From positions 124,001-188,000 of the forward strand of contig SAXG01000057.1 in NCBI GenBank assembly GCA_012932865.1: a stretch of DNA of 64,000 nt, in the 5' to 3' direction. Below are positions 1-11,307 of the stretch, piece after piece; the first letter of the stretch is position 1; the number at the start of each line of letters is the position of its first letter. The stretch is from Amylostereum areolatum. Taxonomy: Eukaryota; Basidiomycota; Agaricomycetes; Russulales; Stereaceae. A program made the position numbers and the translations under genes. The notes beneath the pieces were generated by a model. That model made no database searches. It was not told the origin of the DNA and saw only the letters and a list, made by a program, of their open reading frames with translations.

Positions 1-1256
1 CGAGAGGCATTCCGAGTTCTTGGGTGAAATCGGCATCGGGGCAGAGCTAAGAAAGAACAGACCGGTTAGACTGGGCGAAGTGGCAAGCGGCTAAAAAGAA
101 TGTGGGGTAGTAGGCGTTTGTACGGAAATAGGAATGGGTGGCGTTAACGCCGTCATCGTGAATAGACGTGACGTCTCCTTCCAATTGAGTCGCGTCCCAC
201 CGTCTACGACGCCCCTTGTCCTGCATACACTTCAGGCGGGGTGCCGTGGGGTGAACAGTGGCAAGATCTGCCGTAATAATGAACGCTGGGAAACGGTGCT
301 TGGGCTAGACCGCTGCAGTAGCCGTGTCAAGTCGCAAGGAGCCGCCCTCTGATTCATCCTACCTCGTGAGCAGGATTTCGTGCGAAGCGATCCACTCTCC
401 CCGTCGCAGATGATAATCAGTCAAAGACGGAGTTGCATCCATCTTGGCATGGGATAAGGCATGCGAGGACAAGGAAAGGATAGACGAGTGATGAGCGGGC
501 TGGCATGCACCCCCCCAGAGAAAGCAAGGCGTCGGAAACGACGGCAGGAATAGGCGGGATCGCCCTCCAGGACAGACATCGCTGCGAACATCAACGTTCC
601 TCGTGAACCGCAGCGTTGCCGCCCTTCACCGCACGACCGCACCGCGTGGAAAACCGAGCCATTTCCTCGCGCCCAACAGCCAACACGACCACCCCCCCCC
701 GCCGAAAACGAGACAGATACAAAAGACGACTCACTCGATTCAGCAAATCCTCCATCTTCTCCAGCCTGTTCTCCAGGCTCTCGACGTATCTGCAGCCCTT
801 GCATCAGCATCGCATAAGTTCTCCGATGGTGGCGACGTACCCTTTCGGTGGGCCGCGTTTCTACAATCAAGATCGCGTGAGTCAAATTTGCCGAGTCCAC
901 AAACGCAACGAGCGAGAGCAAAAAAACTAGACGATGACGCACCCGTGCGGCCTCGACATAGGAGCACTCGAGGTTGTACGCGAGACAGTTTGAACATTTG
1001 TTGCCGGGCATCTGGCTGCCGTCGCCTGCACTCGCGCCGTGAGTATGCGACAGGCGAGTTGAATCGCGGAACACTCACATCGTACTGTGTCAATCCGGGG
1101 GAGAAAGAGGGGGCGCGTGAGCATCCTCGGGGCGGGCCAAGCCTAGCGCGGTAGGTACGCACCCTTCTTCCTACGACAAACATCGCACGCGCGCTGCACC
1201 TTGCGTTTCTTCGAATCGCGGCAGGAATCGTTCACGTCGTCTTCGGCGGAGGACAT
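1..1256 (-). CDS. Zn2Cys6 fungal transcription factor, 5' part (runs off left edge)
   Basis: Predicted nuclear DNA-binding regulator. Six exons assembled on the minus strand: 1256-1163, 1084-1079, 1025-943, 860-841, 789-735 and 46 to beyond base 1. Together they read a basic start (KKRKVQRA), then a complete zinc binuclear cluster with the six cysteines of CDVCRRKK, VRCDG and NKCSNCLAYNLEC, then the RKRGPPKGYVESLE linker, a dimerisation helix (NRLEKMEDLLNR) and LCPDADFTQELG. The cluster and linker are typical of the XlnR-like/Fungal_trans family. The ATG at 1256 is the only start in frame with the cluster. Introns 1-4 are 78, 53, 82 and 51 nt, but the fifth (734-47) is 688 nt, unusually long here. 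Exon 2 is only 6 nt and supplies the third cysteine codon. The regulatory domain lies outside the window, so targets cannot be inferred. Confidence 0.85.
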
Positions 1257-4200
1257 TGGGCGTCGAGGGCGGGATCGTGGCCTTCGTCGTGGTTGTGCTC
1301 AGAAACAAAAGGTGGGAGGGATGGAACAGGAGGGAAACGGGGAGCACAGGATTTCCCGTGTCACGTCCGCGCGTCTTTGTAATCCGAGCTCGCCGCTTTG
1401 AATCTGGCAATTGCGGTCCAGCATCTCGATGCCGCGGGTCCTGGTGCACACGACGCGCGTTCATCGCCGCGCCGATGTCCACTGTTATCGACCAGGCCGC
1501 CGCTTTTGATTGGCCCCCTGGAGGAGTGGGACGATCTCTGGCAATCCGTCTCGGAGCCGTTTCCTTGTGAATTCGCTTTTAATTTCTCTCTATTCAAATC
1601 GATTCAAATTGTACGAGCTGTGGTGATTGTATTCAAATAAGCAACAAATAAGCATAACTAAGTACTAAGCATGAAGTGTAGAAGATTCAACTCGCAGTCC
1701 GATAGTAGGAAAACTGTAGCCGGGATGCCTAGAGGGGTTTGTGACGGTCCCAAATGCTCTCGCTCGTGTCGGGCTCTCTTGGCAATCTGCCATTTCGATA
1801 GCAGAGTGGGTTGTTCTGTTCCTTGAGGGTTCAGAGCTGGAGTCCTTGGGGGCGTAGGAAGCAAGTCGCTGAGGGCCGAGTAGGCCTGCGAATATGCAAT
1901 GTCGATGAGGACATATCACCTGTGATATGGATAACAAAAGGATCAGTAAAGCCTTTACTATCACATTGATTGATACTGTATGCACGTACCATCTATGAAA
2001 GCTCCGTTCGAGGCTTGCTGGTTGGTTGGGTTCTTGCATTATCGTGTCGCCTGTTGTTGATTCGGACGTGGACGACACAATACAATGCTGTTGCGGACCT
2101 TCAGGATCCTGAGGATGTCGTTGTGCTCGCACTCAAGACCGGCGGTGGCCAATGGCGTCAGCCGAGGAAAGCTGTAGACAACAATATAGTAAGCAAGGAC
2201 ATTGATCAGTTTGTTAAGGTCAGTCATACCTGGACGGCCGTGTTCTCGTTCGCTTGCGAGGAGGTTGAATGGGCACTGTTTCTGGGGGCTGCATCTTGGA
2301 CGGAATCAGTGGACCTGCGTTCCTGCTCGGTGCACCATCCCAATGGCCAGCCAATGTCACCCCCAACTCGCATAGATTCTTCTGCACAAATAGTACATGT
2401 CAGTTCGTCTCGCAAGAGAGAAAGAAAATGCGCACATGATCCAGATGAATGCACCGAGATGCACTGGATGCAGATGACAGGGTGTGCTGTACTGTGTCGT
2501 GTCGGGTCGTGTCGTGTCGTACATCACTCGAGCTCGGGACCACCACGCCTCATCCGAGCACCGAGGAAATTTCCCGAAAAATCTCTAGATATATAAATAA
2601 ATCCAATCAGGGGGGGTGGGAGCGACGCGGTCATCGTGACCGAAGCGACAAAACACGTCCGTGTTGCTGCACAAACATTGCTTTGGAGGAAAATTGATTT
2701 GAATTTGTTTTCTGATATACAAAGTAAAAGGTATAAGTAGGGCTGTGCCATGGAGGCTACTTTGACGCTAACGGCGGTGCGTAGAGGTGCCATAGAGAGT
2801 GGGAAGGTATGACGGTGGCCAAGTACGTGGTGGAGGTCAAGACGAAGAGCGACGCGGCGACCCGGCCGACGCGCAAGCCTAGGATGACGCAAGCAGCCAC
2901 GTGCATTTGTCAACGCGACCTGTCACGTGTCGCGTTACGATGACGTGGCTGTTGTCCCACAACCAATCAGAAAGCTCACTTGTCTCGCGGTTTGTGTCGT
3001 GACGTGACGCAGCGCTCCACCGCGTCTCTCTTTGTATTAAAGGATAGTCTATAGGGTGGGCAGCGGGCTACTAGTGCCCTCCACAAGGACCCGATCGTCG
3101 TGCGCGTCTGTTCTCGAATGGCGGAGACGTATACCGGCCTAGCTGTTCAACCCAAGTTTTAGGTTGAAACGGGCCAACGGCCGGGACACCCCCATGCTTC
3201 AACACACTCTGCATCACCTCCATCTCGTACATATACAAGAACGCCCGTGCAACGACTGGACGAAACCTTGAGTCGTTCTGTGAGCACAATGCGATTTAGT
3301 AAAAGGAGTCCGAGCGGCGAACAGCCCGTGGTCTGTCGGGCTTATGACGTGGGGTCTGCACCGCCGAACCTCTGCCGAACCGCGACGTCATGTCCGCTAC
3401 AGTACTACGGCAGTTTACACCAAGTTTGCGCACTCACGGCAGTGATCGAAGATGTTCCGACTCGGATTCGTGAGGTTGCGTAGCAACCGAAGGAAACAAT
3501 GCGTATGGCATGGTTAGGAAGAAGGCAGACGAACGACCCTCGTTTCGAGCTCGCACATAGGACTGAGATGCCCGGACCCGTCGACGCAACAGCTGGAAAC
3601 CAGGTGGTTTCATGTCCGTCCACGCTGAGATGGCACGCGTTAAGATGCGGTACCACACTCACCATCCTGACGACGAATTGCAGAGTGCATGTCAAAGATA
3701 AAAGGTTTTCAGTCGGGAGGTTAGGATGCCGGACGTTGCCGATTGATCCGTCATCGGCACGGTCCGGCAGTGTGTCGGAGTCGAAACCATGAACATGAAC
3801 GCCAGACGCCAGACGCCAGGCGCTACGTTTGCAACCAGCTTTACATAACGTAAGCATGTATGTGCTTAAATGAAATCTAATCGGCATAAGTATCTCGTCA
3901 ATTCCTCGCACTTGGCCATGGAAAGCACATTGGCGCCCAACCACTTGTCGTTTCCAGGGCATGACGACATGAAGAGAATAGGGTCTCTGAGGATCTGTTC
4001 GGTACCGATGCGGGGAGAACGATCTCATGTTATACCCAAACTTGGGAGAATGCCAGTGATTGATTGTCACCGCCGGAGCCGTTGTGTGGGCCAGATTGGA
4101 TTGCTGCTATGACCGATGGTGGAGGTTGTTGGACTTTCGTGAGATTGGGAGTAGCCATTGTCCCTTGAAAGTTGGAAAGTTTAACTTGGCGAAGTATGGC

Positions 4201-4375
4201 ACCACGAGCTGTAGACAGATACACGGCACGGTGCCAGGGACTGCAGGTGACAATACAAGCCGAGGACTCTGACCAGGATCGACGGGCCCGTAGGTGGCTC
4301 TAACTAACTTCTGGCGACGGGAGACAACCCCACAAAAACTATGACCCATAAGTGCACAAGACGAATGTACCTCTA
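1257..4375. other. No gene recognised (5' flank of the zinc-cluster gene and beyond)
   Basis: Only short ORFs in conflicting frames occur here, none with a motif I recognise. A short run of GTCGT-type repeats lies near 2495-2525. The end of this stretch (about 4195-4375) resembles about 5225-5390 and belongs to a local tandem duplication described with the neighbouring gene fragment. Confidence 0.4.
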
Positions 4376-4597
4376 AGTCGCCTTACCCTTACCTCCCTCC
4401 TTCGGAGCAGCCTCGTACGCATTCACACCGTCCCCCTTCTCCAACTCGTAGACTTCACCCCTTTTCCCGAAACCGCCTTGTTCACACTCGTGCCCATGAC
4501 GATGATGATAATGATGGTACCGGTGGTGATGTCTCCGGTGCGCCGTCCTCGTAGCGTCGTCCGAGTCCTCACCTGACGGATCCTCGTCCAGAAGTAC
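4376..4597 (-). pseudogene. Truncated 3' fragment of the neighbouring TM/His-rich gene
   Basis: This stretch repeats the last ~210 bp of the gene at 5385-5912, including the region encoding the acidic run, the His-rich run and the GKGKG tail, with scattered substitutions and small indels. The 3' flank (about 4195-4375) also matches the flank of the complete copy (about 5225-5390), for example the shared CACGAGCTGTAGAC. No start codon, TM segment or N-terminal part is present. I read it as a degraded partial tandem duplicate rather than an active gene. Confidence 0.6.
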
Positions 4598-5384
4598 TGA
4601 GGAGCGCTAACCACATATGGACGTATATGCGGAGCCGAAGGCGTTGAACATTGGCAGGTTTCCACGCTGATGCCGCGGCAAGAGCTCACGCGTTGACGTG
4701 TTGACGTCGGACTCTGGAGAAAGAATCGGAGTAAACATGCGCATAGCCAGGATGAAACCCCCAAAGACAGTCTTAGGCAGACGAACAAGTCTCATTGATC
4801 GATCTCCGCTGCACGGCTGAGAGCGAGAGCACGGAAGGACCGGCTCACCTGGCTGAGAATTGAGATCGTCAACGCTATATCTTGCACAAAACCAGACTCG
4901 TCCAAAAAGCACGAAGTCGACGGAGCCGTCGGCACCGACGCACCAGGGCACCGGTCAATGGCTGCTGGTCGAAGTTGCCGTCATGTTGGATTGTTTCCAG
5001 GAGCTCATTGATGAAACGAGGGGGCCAGGTCTTCCGTACGGGAAGGATGACCTGGAATATTCGAAGGAAGATCTTGGGTATGTATGGGTTTGTGGGGGTA
5101 GGCATGGCCATTGCTTCCGATCGGAGTTCCGCTGCAACTTTACGTGACAATGCGAGCTTATGGAATGTCCTGGTGTTATCCGACCTCGCGAGGGCCATTG
5201 TCTGTCCGGTTGAACATGGGTGGAATCACGAGCTGTAGACGAATACAGGACGCAGAACATATGCCGGAGGGGCTTGACCCAAATCTCCGGGCCACCGGGG
5301 ATGCTTTGCAGAGTCTTCATGAGGACAATACCGCACGAAAACTAAGTCCATAATGACCCGCAAGTGCACAAGACGAACGCACCT
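4598..5384. other. Spacer with duplicated 3' flank, no gene
   Basis: The stretch lies between the truncated duplicate and the complete copy. Its last ~160 bp is the 3' flank shared with 4195-4375 and, more weakly, with 35411-35600. Short overlapping ORFs here show no recognisable domain. Confidence 0.4.
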
Positions 5385-5912
5385 CTAGGTAGCCCTACCC
5401 TTACCTTTCCCCCGCGGCGCAGCCTCGTACGCGTTCACATCGTCCCCCTTCTCCAGCTCGTGCACTTCATCCCCGCCCCCATCCTCCTCGACACCCTCTC
5501 GTTGACACTCGTGCCCGTGATGGTGATGGTGGTGATGCCTCCGGTGCGCCGCCCTCGCAGCATCGTCTGAGTCCTCACCCGACGAATCCTCGTCCGACGA
5601 CTCATCAAACTGCTTCGGCTTATGGTAGATACAACAAACTATCCAACCCGTCGTTAGCACAGAGGCCGCGAGAACGGACATGACGGCGTACGTACTCTTC
5701 GACTTCTTCTTCCCCATCCCCTCGTTATCGATCACGTCCTCGTCCCCAGGCGACTCTCCGGCGTGTTCGTGCACCACGGAGATGTAGCGTGCCGACGTAG
5801 TGTACGCCGTCCGCATCGCCGCTGCCGCTGCCGCCTTCGCGTGGCTGCGAATCGTGGAGGACCATCGTGCGCGAGCCGTCCGTGGGCGCCGACGTCGACG
5901 GGCGCATGGCAA
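5385..5912 (-). CDS. Small single-TM protein with acidic, His-rich tail (copy 1)
   Basis: Function unknown. In this frame the protein has an acidic stretch (PGDEDVIDNEG), a basic stop-transfer-like KKKSK, one hydrophobic segment of about 20 residues (AVMSVLAASVLTTGW onward), then a cytosolic-looking tail with acidic DESSDEDSSGEDSDD, a run of eight His, Glu/Gly-rich sequence and a basic GKGKG end. The start is unclear: the frame is open from 5912, but a more natural opening (MTSLAMRPSTSAPTDG, ATG near 5919) lies in another frame and would need a one-base shift near the GGGG run at about 5747. The second copy at 34871-35407 reads continuously across that point but breaks inside the TM segment. 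This is the intact C-terminal version. A partial third copy lies at 4376-4597. Confidence 0.5.
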   Translation of the reverse strand: MPCARRRRRPRTARARWSSTIRSHAKAAAAAAMRTAYTTSARYISVVHEHAGESPGDEDVIDNEGMGKKKSKSTYAVMSVLAASVLTTGWIVCCIYHKPKQFDESSDEDSSGEDSDDAARAAHRRHHHHHHHGHECQREGVEEDGGGDEVHELEKGDDVNAYEAAPRGKGKGRAT

Positions 5913-7757
5913 GAGAGGTCATGGTGTTTCTTGCGTTTGCTGTGTTTCCAGACAGAGGGCTCGACGTGTACTTAGTAGGACGATTGTAGATGTGCGGAAA
6001 AGTTCAACTCGGAAGTGTTCAACAAGGAGAGCGACGTCACCGACGTGACTGACGATGATGACAGAGGTGACCGTGCGAGTGGACGTGCCGGCAGCGTCCG
6101 AACCCCCTTGGGGAAAATTAGCCACGCAGCACGTTTCTCAGCGTATACGGTGAGTACGGCGACGGCTGGTCTGCAGCCCGCCGTCGCATCCAGAGTCCCC
6201 GCCTCGGTTTACCCCAGCTCAGGACCAGCCTCTCGTTCTTATTGATATCCATTGTCCAAGGTGCGTTTTCGGGTCGGCGGGCCACGTCCCCTGCCACGTA
6301 ATAAACCAGGTACGTAAGCAGTCCGCAGCAGCCTCAGGTGAAGTGCTGTCGACGGAAACGTCCCGCTGGCTGGAAGGTTGAACGTTGAAGGGGGAAAAAA
6401 CACGCACATCGATTAGCTTTCGGGTTTCGTCGGCCCAGCTGATGGTGGAGCTAGAGCGGATCTCGGAACGGGTGCGAGGACGGTAGGTGACCCTCGGCGG
6501 GACTGAGCGGGGGCATCGCGGCGCCGCCGCTGGACGACTCGAGGAGTCCCCCAGGAATTTCTGAGAATAAAATCGCCGTGCGCTTGGATGGCTCGGTCTA
6601 GGATATGGTGTAACAGGTGAACAGGCGTATCGGGTAAAAGACCGCGTTCGTCATTCTATGCAAATGGGAAAGGAGGAAAATTCAGGTGGGTCGCAACAGG
6701 TCGCAAGTACGCAAGAAAGCTCACCGGCGCCGCAAAGTTTGTCTCGCGTTTGTCTATGGGGTCTTTAGTCTACCTCAGAGGCTGCAGTTGAATCCGCGGA
6801 CTGGGCAACTGCCTCGCCGACATCCCCCGCCTCGCCTTGTCGCTCCTGGCCGCGTCGCACACCTCATCCCCATCCGCGCATTTCCTTCCAGATCCCCCTT
6901 GGGACGAGCGGGAATCCTGTGGGCTTCAAACCGCACTTTATAGCTTTATAGCCTCTCCACAGAACCTGGGTTGCGCCGATTACGTGACGCGCTGTGACCC
7001 CATAAATTCGCAACGACAACGTCGCTCTTCCCACCCATTCACGTGCCGCACCTCCTCTGCCACCGTCCCTCCCACCACTTCCCTCTATTCTGTTCTACCA
7101 TCAATGTCTGGCCTCACTCGCTCTCGCTCTGGCGCCGCCATTGCGCGTTATACCCCATATAATGCATCTGGCCGACCTGTGGCTTCACAGCGCACGTCCA
7201 CCCACCCACACCCTCCTCCCAATCCCCATCTTCACTCGCCGCACACCCTTTTCAATCAAGACCAATACCATGATCATTCCGGCCCGTCGTATGTACTCCC
7301 AACAGTGTTCAGTCCAACCCATGCTGAGTCCGGCTTCGCAAGCCACAATCTCCCGGTTTCCTTCCCTGTGTCCACCGGCGGCCTCGCAGCAAGCGCACCG
7401 CAGGCCCCCTCCACCGAAGTCCTCCATATTGAAGACGTCTTCTTGGCCGAGGTTCAGCTTCACTATGGACATTATAACCCGTGAGACTATCAGTCCCTTC
7501 GTCGAGTCAAAAGTTCTCCGCAGCTGACAGTCGTTTGCGAACTCTAGTTTCCTTGTTATCTTTTTCATCCTGTCTGGGGAGGACGATCGACTGCAGCATT
7601 CGTCACCCGCGTCTGTTGTTGACGACCTCCGCTTACGGTGAGTATATGCGTCCTCATCTGCGAATTCCTCGTCCTGACGGTCGCGGGTCGATAGCGTGAA
7701 GTCATATGCCCAGGAGAATACATCAGACCTGCGCCGTTTTCGTGACATGATATACTT
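5391..7757. repeat. Inverted segmental duplication, left arm
   Basis: About 2.37 kb that recurs, reverse-complemented and highly similar, at about 33054-35410. It spans the TM/His-rich gene, the short ORF at 6408-6516, the divergent spacer and exons 1-3 of the C2H2-type gene. Similarity is strong through exon 3 of that gene (ending 7757) and drops sharply at the intron 3 donor. Small indels distinguish the arms, for example one extra base at about 6506. Confidence 0.85.
6408..6516 (-). pseudogene. Short ORF, frameshifted copy
   Basis: Counterpart of the ORF at 34303-34410 in the other duplication arm. The sequence from the ATG at 6516 to a GTGCGT donor after 6408 is 109 nt here against 108 nt there: one extra base (CTCAGTCCC against CTCGTCCC) shifts the frame and brings an in-frame TAG. 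The rest of 5913-7103 is the shared spacer between this ORF and the C2H2 gene, with no other gene seen. Confidence 0.4.
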
Positions 7758-8343
7758 GTGAGTTTTCTCGCCTTCCATTTTCGTCTGTCAAGAACATTGG
7801 TTCTCATTTATTTCTAGCGCGAGTGGGTGGCACGCACCGGTCCATCCAGTCCTCTCACCAGCGCCAGTCGCCGCACCCTCGCATCTGACAGTTGTCCGTT
7901 TCCGATCGGACTTGAGACGCCTTCTCTTCCACGAGCCCCCCATGGTCCAGAGCATGAAGTGTCAGTGGGGCACTTGCCAAAAACCTGTGACAACAGAGCA
8001 AAAATCTGTATCCAAATTCCGCGCGGTTCTCGCGAACCACCTTCGTGAAGCTCACGAGATCGGCGGGAGCCCCAAGAAGCGCTGTCGCTGGGGGACGTCA
8101 TGCAAACGGGGAACAATAAAGGGCAACGGCATGTCCACCCACATCTTAACAAAGGACCACCTCGACCTGTCGCAGGGACACTGCAAATTGTGTATGAAGT
8201 CGATCAGATCGCAGACTTTCGTGGATCATGTCTCCACAGAATCTGGATGTACCATCGCAAAAGACCCCGGTAAACTGGCGTGCGAACTTCGAAGGCTCAA
8301 CCTTGTGCTTCCGCCAGGTCAGACGATGCTTCCGACGCAGTAG
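7104..8343 (+). CDS. C2H2-type zinc-finger protein (copy 1)
   Basis: Four exons: 7104-7480, 7548-7637, 7695-7757 and 7818-8343, with GT-AG introns of 67, 57 and 60 nt that all keep phase 2. They encode about 351 aa. The N-terminal half is Ser/Pro/His-rich. The C-terminal exon encodes two finger-like units, MKCQWGTCQ...NHLREAHE and KRCRWGTSCK...HILTKDH, followed by a third Cys/His-rich segment (CKLCMKSI...DHVSTESGC). This arrangement suggests nucleic-acid binding in the nucleus; that is inference. Exons 1-3 are nearly identical to those of the paralogue at 32488-33708, while exon 4 is strongly diverged (only scattered identity such as CQW, KDH and LNLVL/RNLVL). The ATG at 7104 is preferred because upstream in-frame sequence is low-complexity and differs between copies. 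Confidence 0.75.
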
Positions 8344-9080
8344 ATGACAACCTGTATGTCTCTTCCCCCATTCTCAGTGTTACGGATCACTTTCATTGTC
8401 GTGTACGCTCTCCACCATCCACTGTTCTTCTCTTTGTCTTTGTCTTCTCTCCCTCAGTTTCCATTTTTTCCTTTCTTCGGCACGATGTGTACTCTGTTTC
8501 GGACATTTATTATTGTTTCAACTAGCCTTGCTGTATTCTTTGCCGTGCGGTAGTGTAGCAGTCATCAATAGCATTCATCTTCACGTATATCGAAAGGTGG
8601 ACGTCCATAGGGAGAAGGGCCCAATGCCCGTGCGAGCTCATCCGCGCATGGCAGACACGCCGATACGACTTCAAGTACATTTCTATGAATTCAAGTATAT
8701 CGTGGGATAGAGCATAATCAATTTCGGATGGGGAAAAGATAGATACATGTAAATCACAAAATATTAAGGATACGCACGACCGACTGTCGGAAGAAATGTC
8801 CAAGGGAAAACAGGAAAAAGGCTGATGAAAATAAACATTCAGAGAAACATATACGAGCATCGCGTTCAGGACGCTCAGTGCTTCATAGGAAATATGATCC
8901 TCCCGAGCAGGGAGCTGTCCGCACGTGTATCGAGGTGGAAGTCATTGAAACATGTTAATACGTATCAAGATACTCCGGTAAGGAAGTAAGAGGAACATAC
9001 TCGTCTCTGAGGTGTTCCGTCATGGCTACGCTATCCCTCCACACAGTCTCCGGTCCGCATGGCTCGCAACGAAGGCAGCC
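8344..9080. other. 3' flank and spacer, no gene
   Basis: Part of 8480-8545 (TTTCAACTAGCCTTGCTGTAT) is shared with the 3' flank of the C2H2 paralogue near 32300-32335, showing older homology beyond the recent duplication. Nothing else is recognised. Confidence 0.4.
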
Positions 9081-11307
9081 TCAGTATTCTTCAGTGTTTA
9101 GCCGCTTCTGGCGGACAAACGCGTTCATAAAAGTGAGCGTCTGTCGGTTCAGAACCTGTATCATCAAGCAGTCCGGGGACGTCATTTTATGGTGTTGGCA
9201 GACGTGGTCTATCTAGAGAGATGCCACAGAAGTAAGCGCCTTTCCAAACGCGCGAAAGAAACGCTTACCGCGGCCCTCCAGGTCATGGATTTCCCTTCCG
9301 CGGATGGTTCTATCAACGCTGCTATCCCAGTGACGCCCCACACCACACATTTCGCACACGACCCGCACGTTCGTGCGATCCAACTCTGCGGCCGTCGTCG
9401 TGAGCGGAAGCTCGAGCTGCCGCAGAATCATCATGGCGACGTTGGCAGCCGGCCTCGACCAGTGTGCTTGTGGTTTTGCGAAAAAGTTCGTTTTGCTCCG
9501 CATATCCACGAGGACCTGGTTGGCGTCTTGCACACGTCTGTACATTCCATCGGGACACCGTGAATGAAAGGCGGAGACGGCAAGGTTGAGAAGCGACAGG
9601 TTTGCGTCGACGTCCGCATCCGTCCCTATGCTTTTCGCGACAAGGCTAGGAATTGTCAGGAAGGGGACATCCTTGCGCAGCTCCGAGTGAAGAAGCCTCC
9701 TGTCCTCGAGAAGTGTCTTCTGGACAAGGTCGACAACCGACTCAGCCGTCGCGCGGCCGGCGGTACAGTACTCGTCCATGGCGTCTGGAGCTGGAGAAGG
9801 CTGCTGCGCGAGCTGAGCGACGGCTTCAAACTCGAGTAGCTGTTCCCTGGTAGGGAGGAGTAGGATGTCCCGAGGGGAGAAACGGTTCCAAAGCTGGCCG
9901 AATGCCTGGTGGACGGCATCGAGATGAGCTTCACGGCGAGCTTTGGCTTCGGCTTCCAGGCGCCGTTCGCGCGCTTGGTGGACAGCGTCTAAAATCTTGG
10001 GACGAAGATAAGACCACACTTAAGAGGTATTGATATTAGAGGATGCACAAACCATCGATGAAGTATGGATGCTTACTCCGTTCGGTGAGTGGTCTTGCGT
10101 TATACACATCCGGATGGTGGAAAATTCCGCTCTCTTTGCAGTCACTCGCCATATATCCGATCTCTACGAGGCGTCGAAGGACCCTACACGATGCGAAGAC
10201 GGTTCAATGCGACGATGGGTTGGGAACGTACTCCGAAACGCGTTTTTCGCCAAGTCTCCGTCCCTCGGTGTTTATTCGAGCTTCTTCGCTTTCCAGCCAT
10301 TGTTGTCCTAGGAGCGCGTGCTACAAAAGAAAGTTTAGAAGGAAGATACGTGGAGGTGAGATAAGACTCACCGCCTTGATAGGCTCATATTCCGCCTTCT
10401 TTAGCTCGATGAGGCGAAGATAGGTCTTCGCAATCGCGTCGTGGTCGGTGGATTTGATACGTGGCTTTTTGCACATTCCATCAAATTCGACCCAAAACCG
10501 ATCGAATATAGCTTTGTCGCAGCGCGGAGGACATACTTTGCCCAAACGCTCAGCTACACGCGACCAGTCAGGCATGGTGAATAGAAAAGGTGGATGAACA
10601 GCGCACTGGTTATTATCGGGAGAGTCTGAAGAAGCTCTCGTATGTTGATTTTCTGGCACCCGAGGTAGCGTTCCGGTACGTAGGAGCGAACACGGTTCCA
10701 TTTTATCAGCCTGTACGGAGTACAAGTATGAGTTGTGTGACATGCAATGATCAAGAGGGGACGCACTCCGTGCTGGTACATTTGGTGCAGAGACGTTTGT
10801 TGTACGCGAACAATATCCTCTGCCACGAAGCATCGCTCCCGCATGTCTAATTGTCAGTGCAATCAGTGTATAATCCTGTGAAGGAAGAACGAGAAGGCAC
10901 GCCGTGACGCACCGTGCATGCATCGCCGTACAGAAGGTGAGTCCAGAACACGGGAGATACGTCGTCGGGGCAAGGGAGAGCTCCAGGTTGAAGCTCTAAA
11001 ACACGTCTCCATACGAAGGCACCTTCCGGTGCGAAAAGTAGAGTGCGGAAGGACTTGGTAGACCTGGAGAGTTGAATGAGGGCCGTGGGCGAAAGGTGGC
11101 AAAATATCTGATGAGCGAACGACGGTGAGTCACGTTGTCGACGACGAGGCAAGCGTACGAGATCACCTCAAACAAAAGATCAAGAGGCATGGAAGGAGAT
11201 TTGCTCAACTTCCTCTGCTTGCGATGATCGATGGATGTTTTCTCCCTCGCCTTGGACGCACGTTTGGCGGGTTTGGGAGTGGTAGGACTCGTCTTAACAC
11301 GCTTCAT
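9081..11307 (-). CDS. F-box protein of the agaricomycete type with Cys-rich segment
   Basis: Likely substrate-recognition subunit of an SCF ubiquitin ligase (family inference). Nine exons fit by phase: 11307-11167, 11107-10913, 10846-10767, 10710-10607, 10553-10372, 10320-10232, 10183-10077, 10018-9269 and 9208-9081; about 591 aa. A basic N-terminus leads into the F-box (SMPLDLLFEIFCHLSPTALI, then LSRSTKSFRTLL), followed by a C-x2-C pair and CTKC that look zinc-binding (DACTTCG, RLCTKCTS). Further on are a charged coiled-coil-prone middle, the LTERMWSYLRPK motif that typifies this family, and a C-terminal CEMCG...DHVCQHH segment. An alternative start at 11483 (MAPHTRSRTN) would need an extra intron whose phase I could not make work, so the ATG at 11307 was used. 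F-box families of this kind are expanded and fast-evolving in agaricomycetes. Confidence 0.8.
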
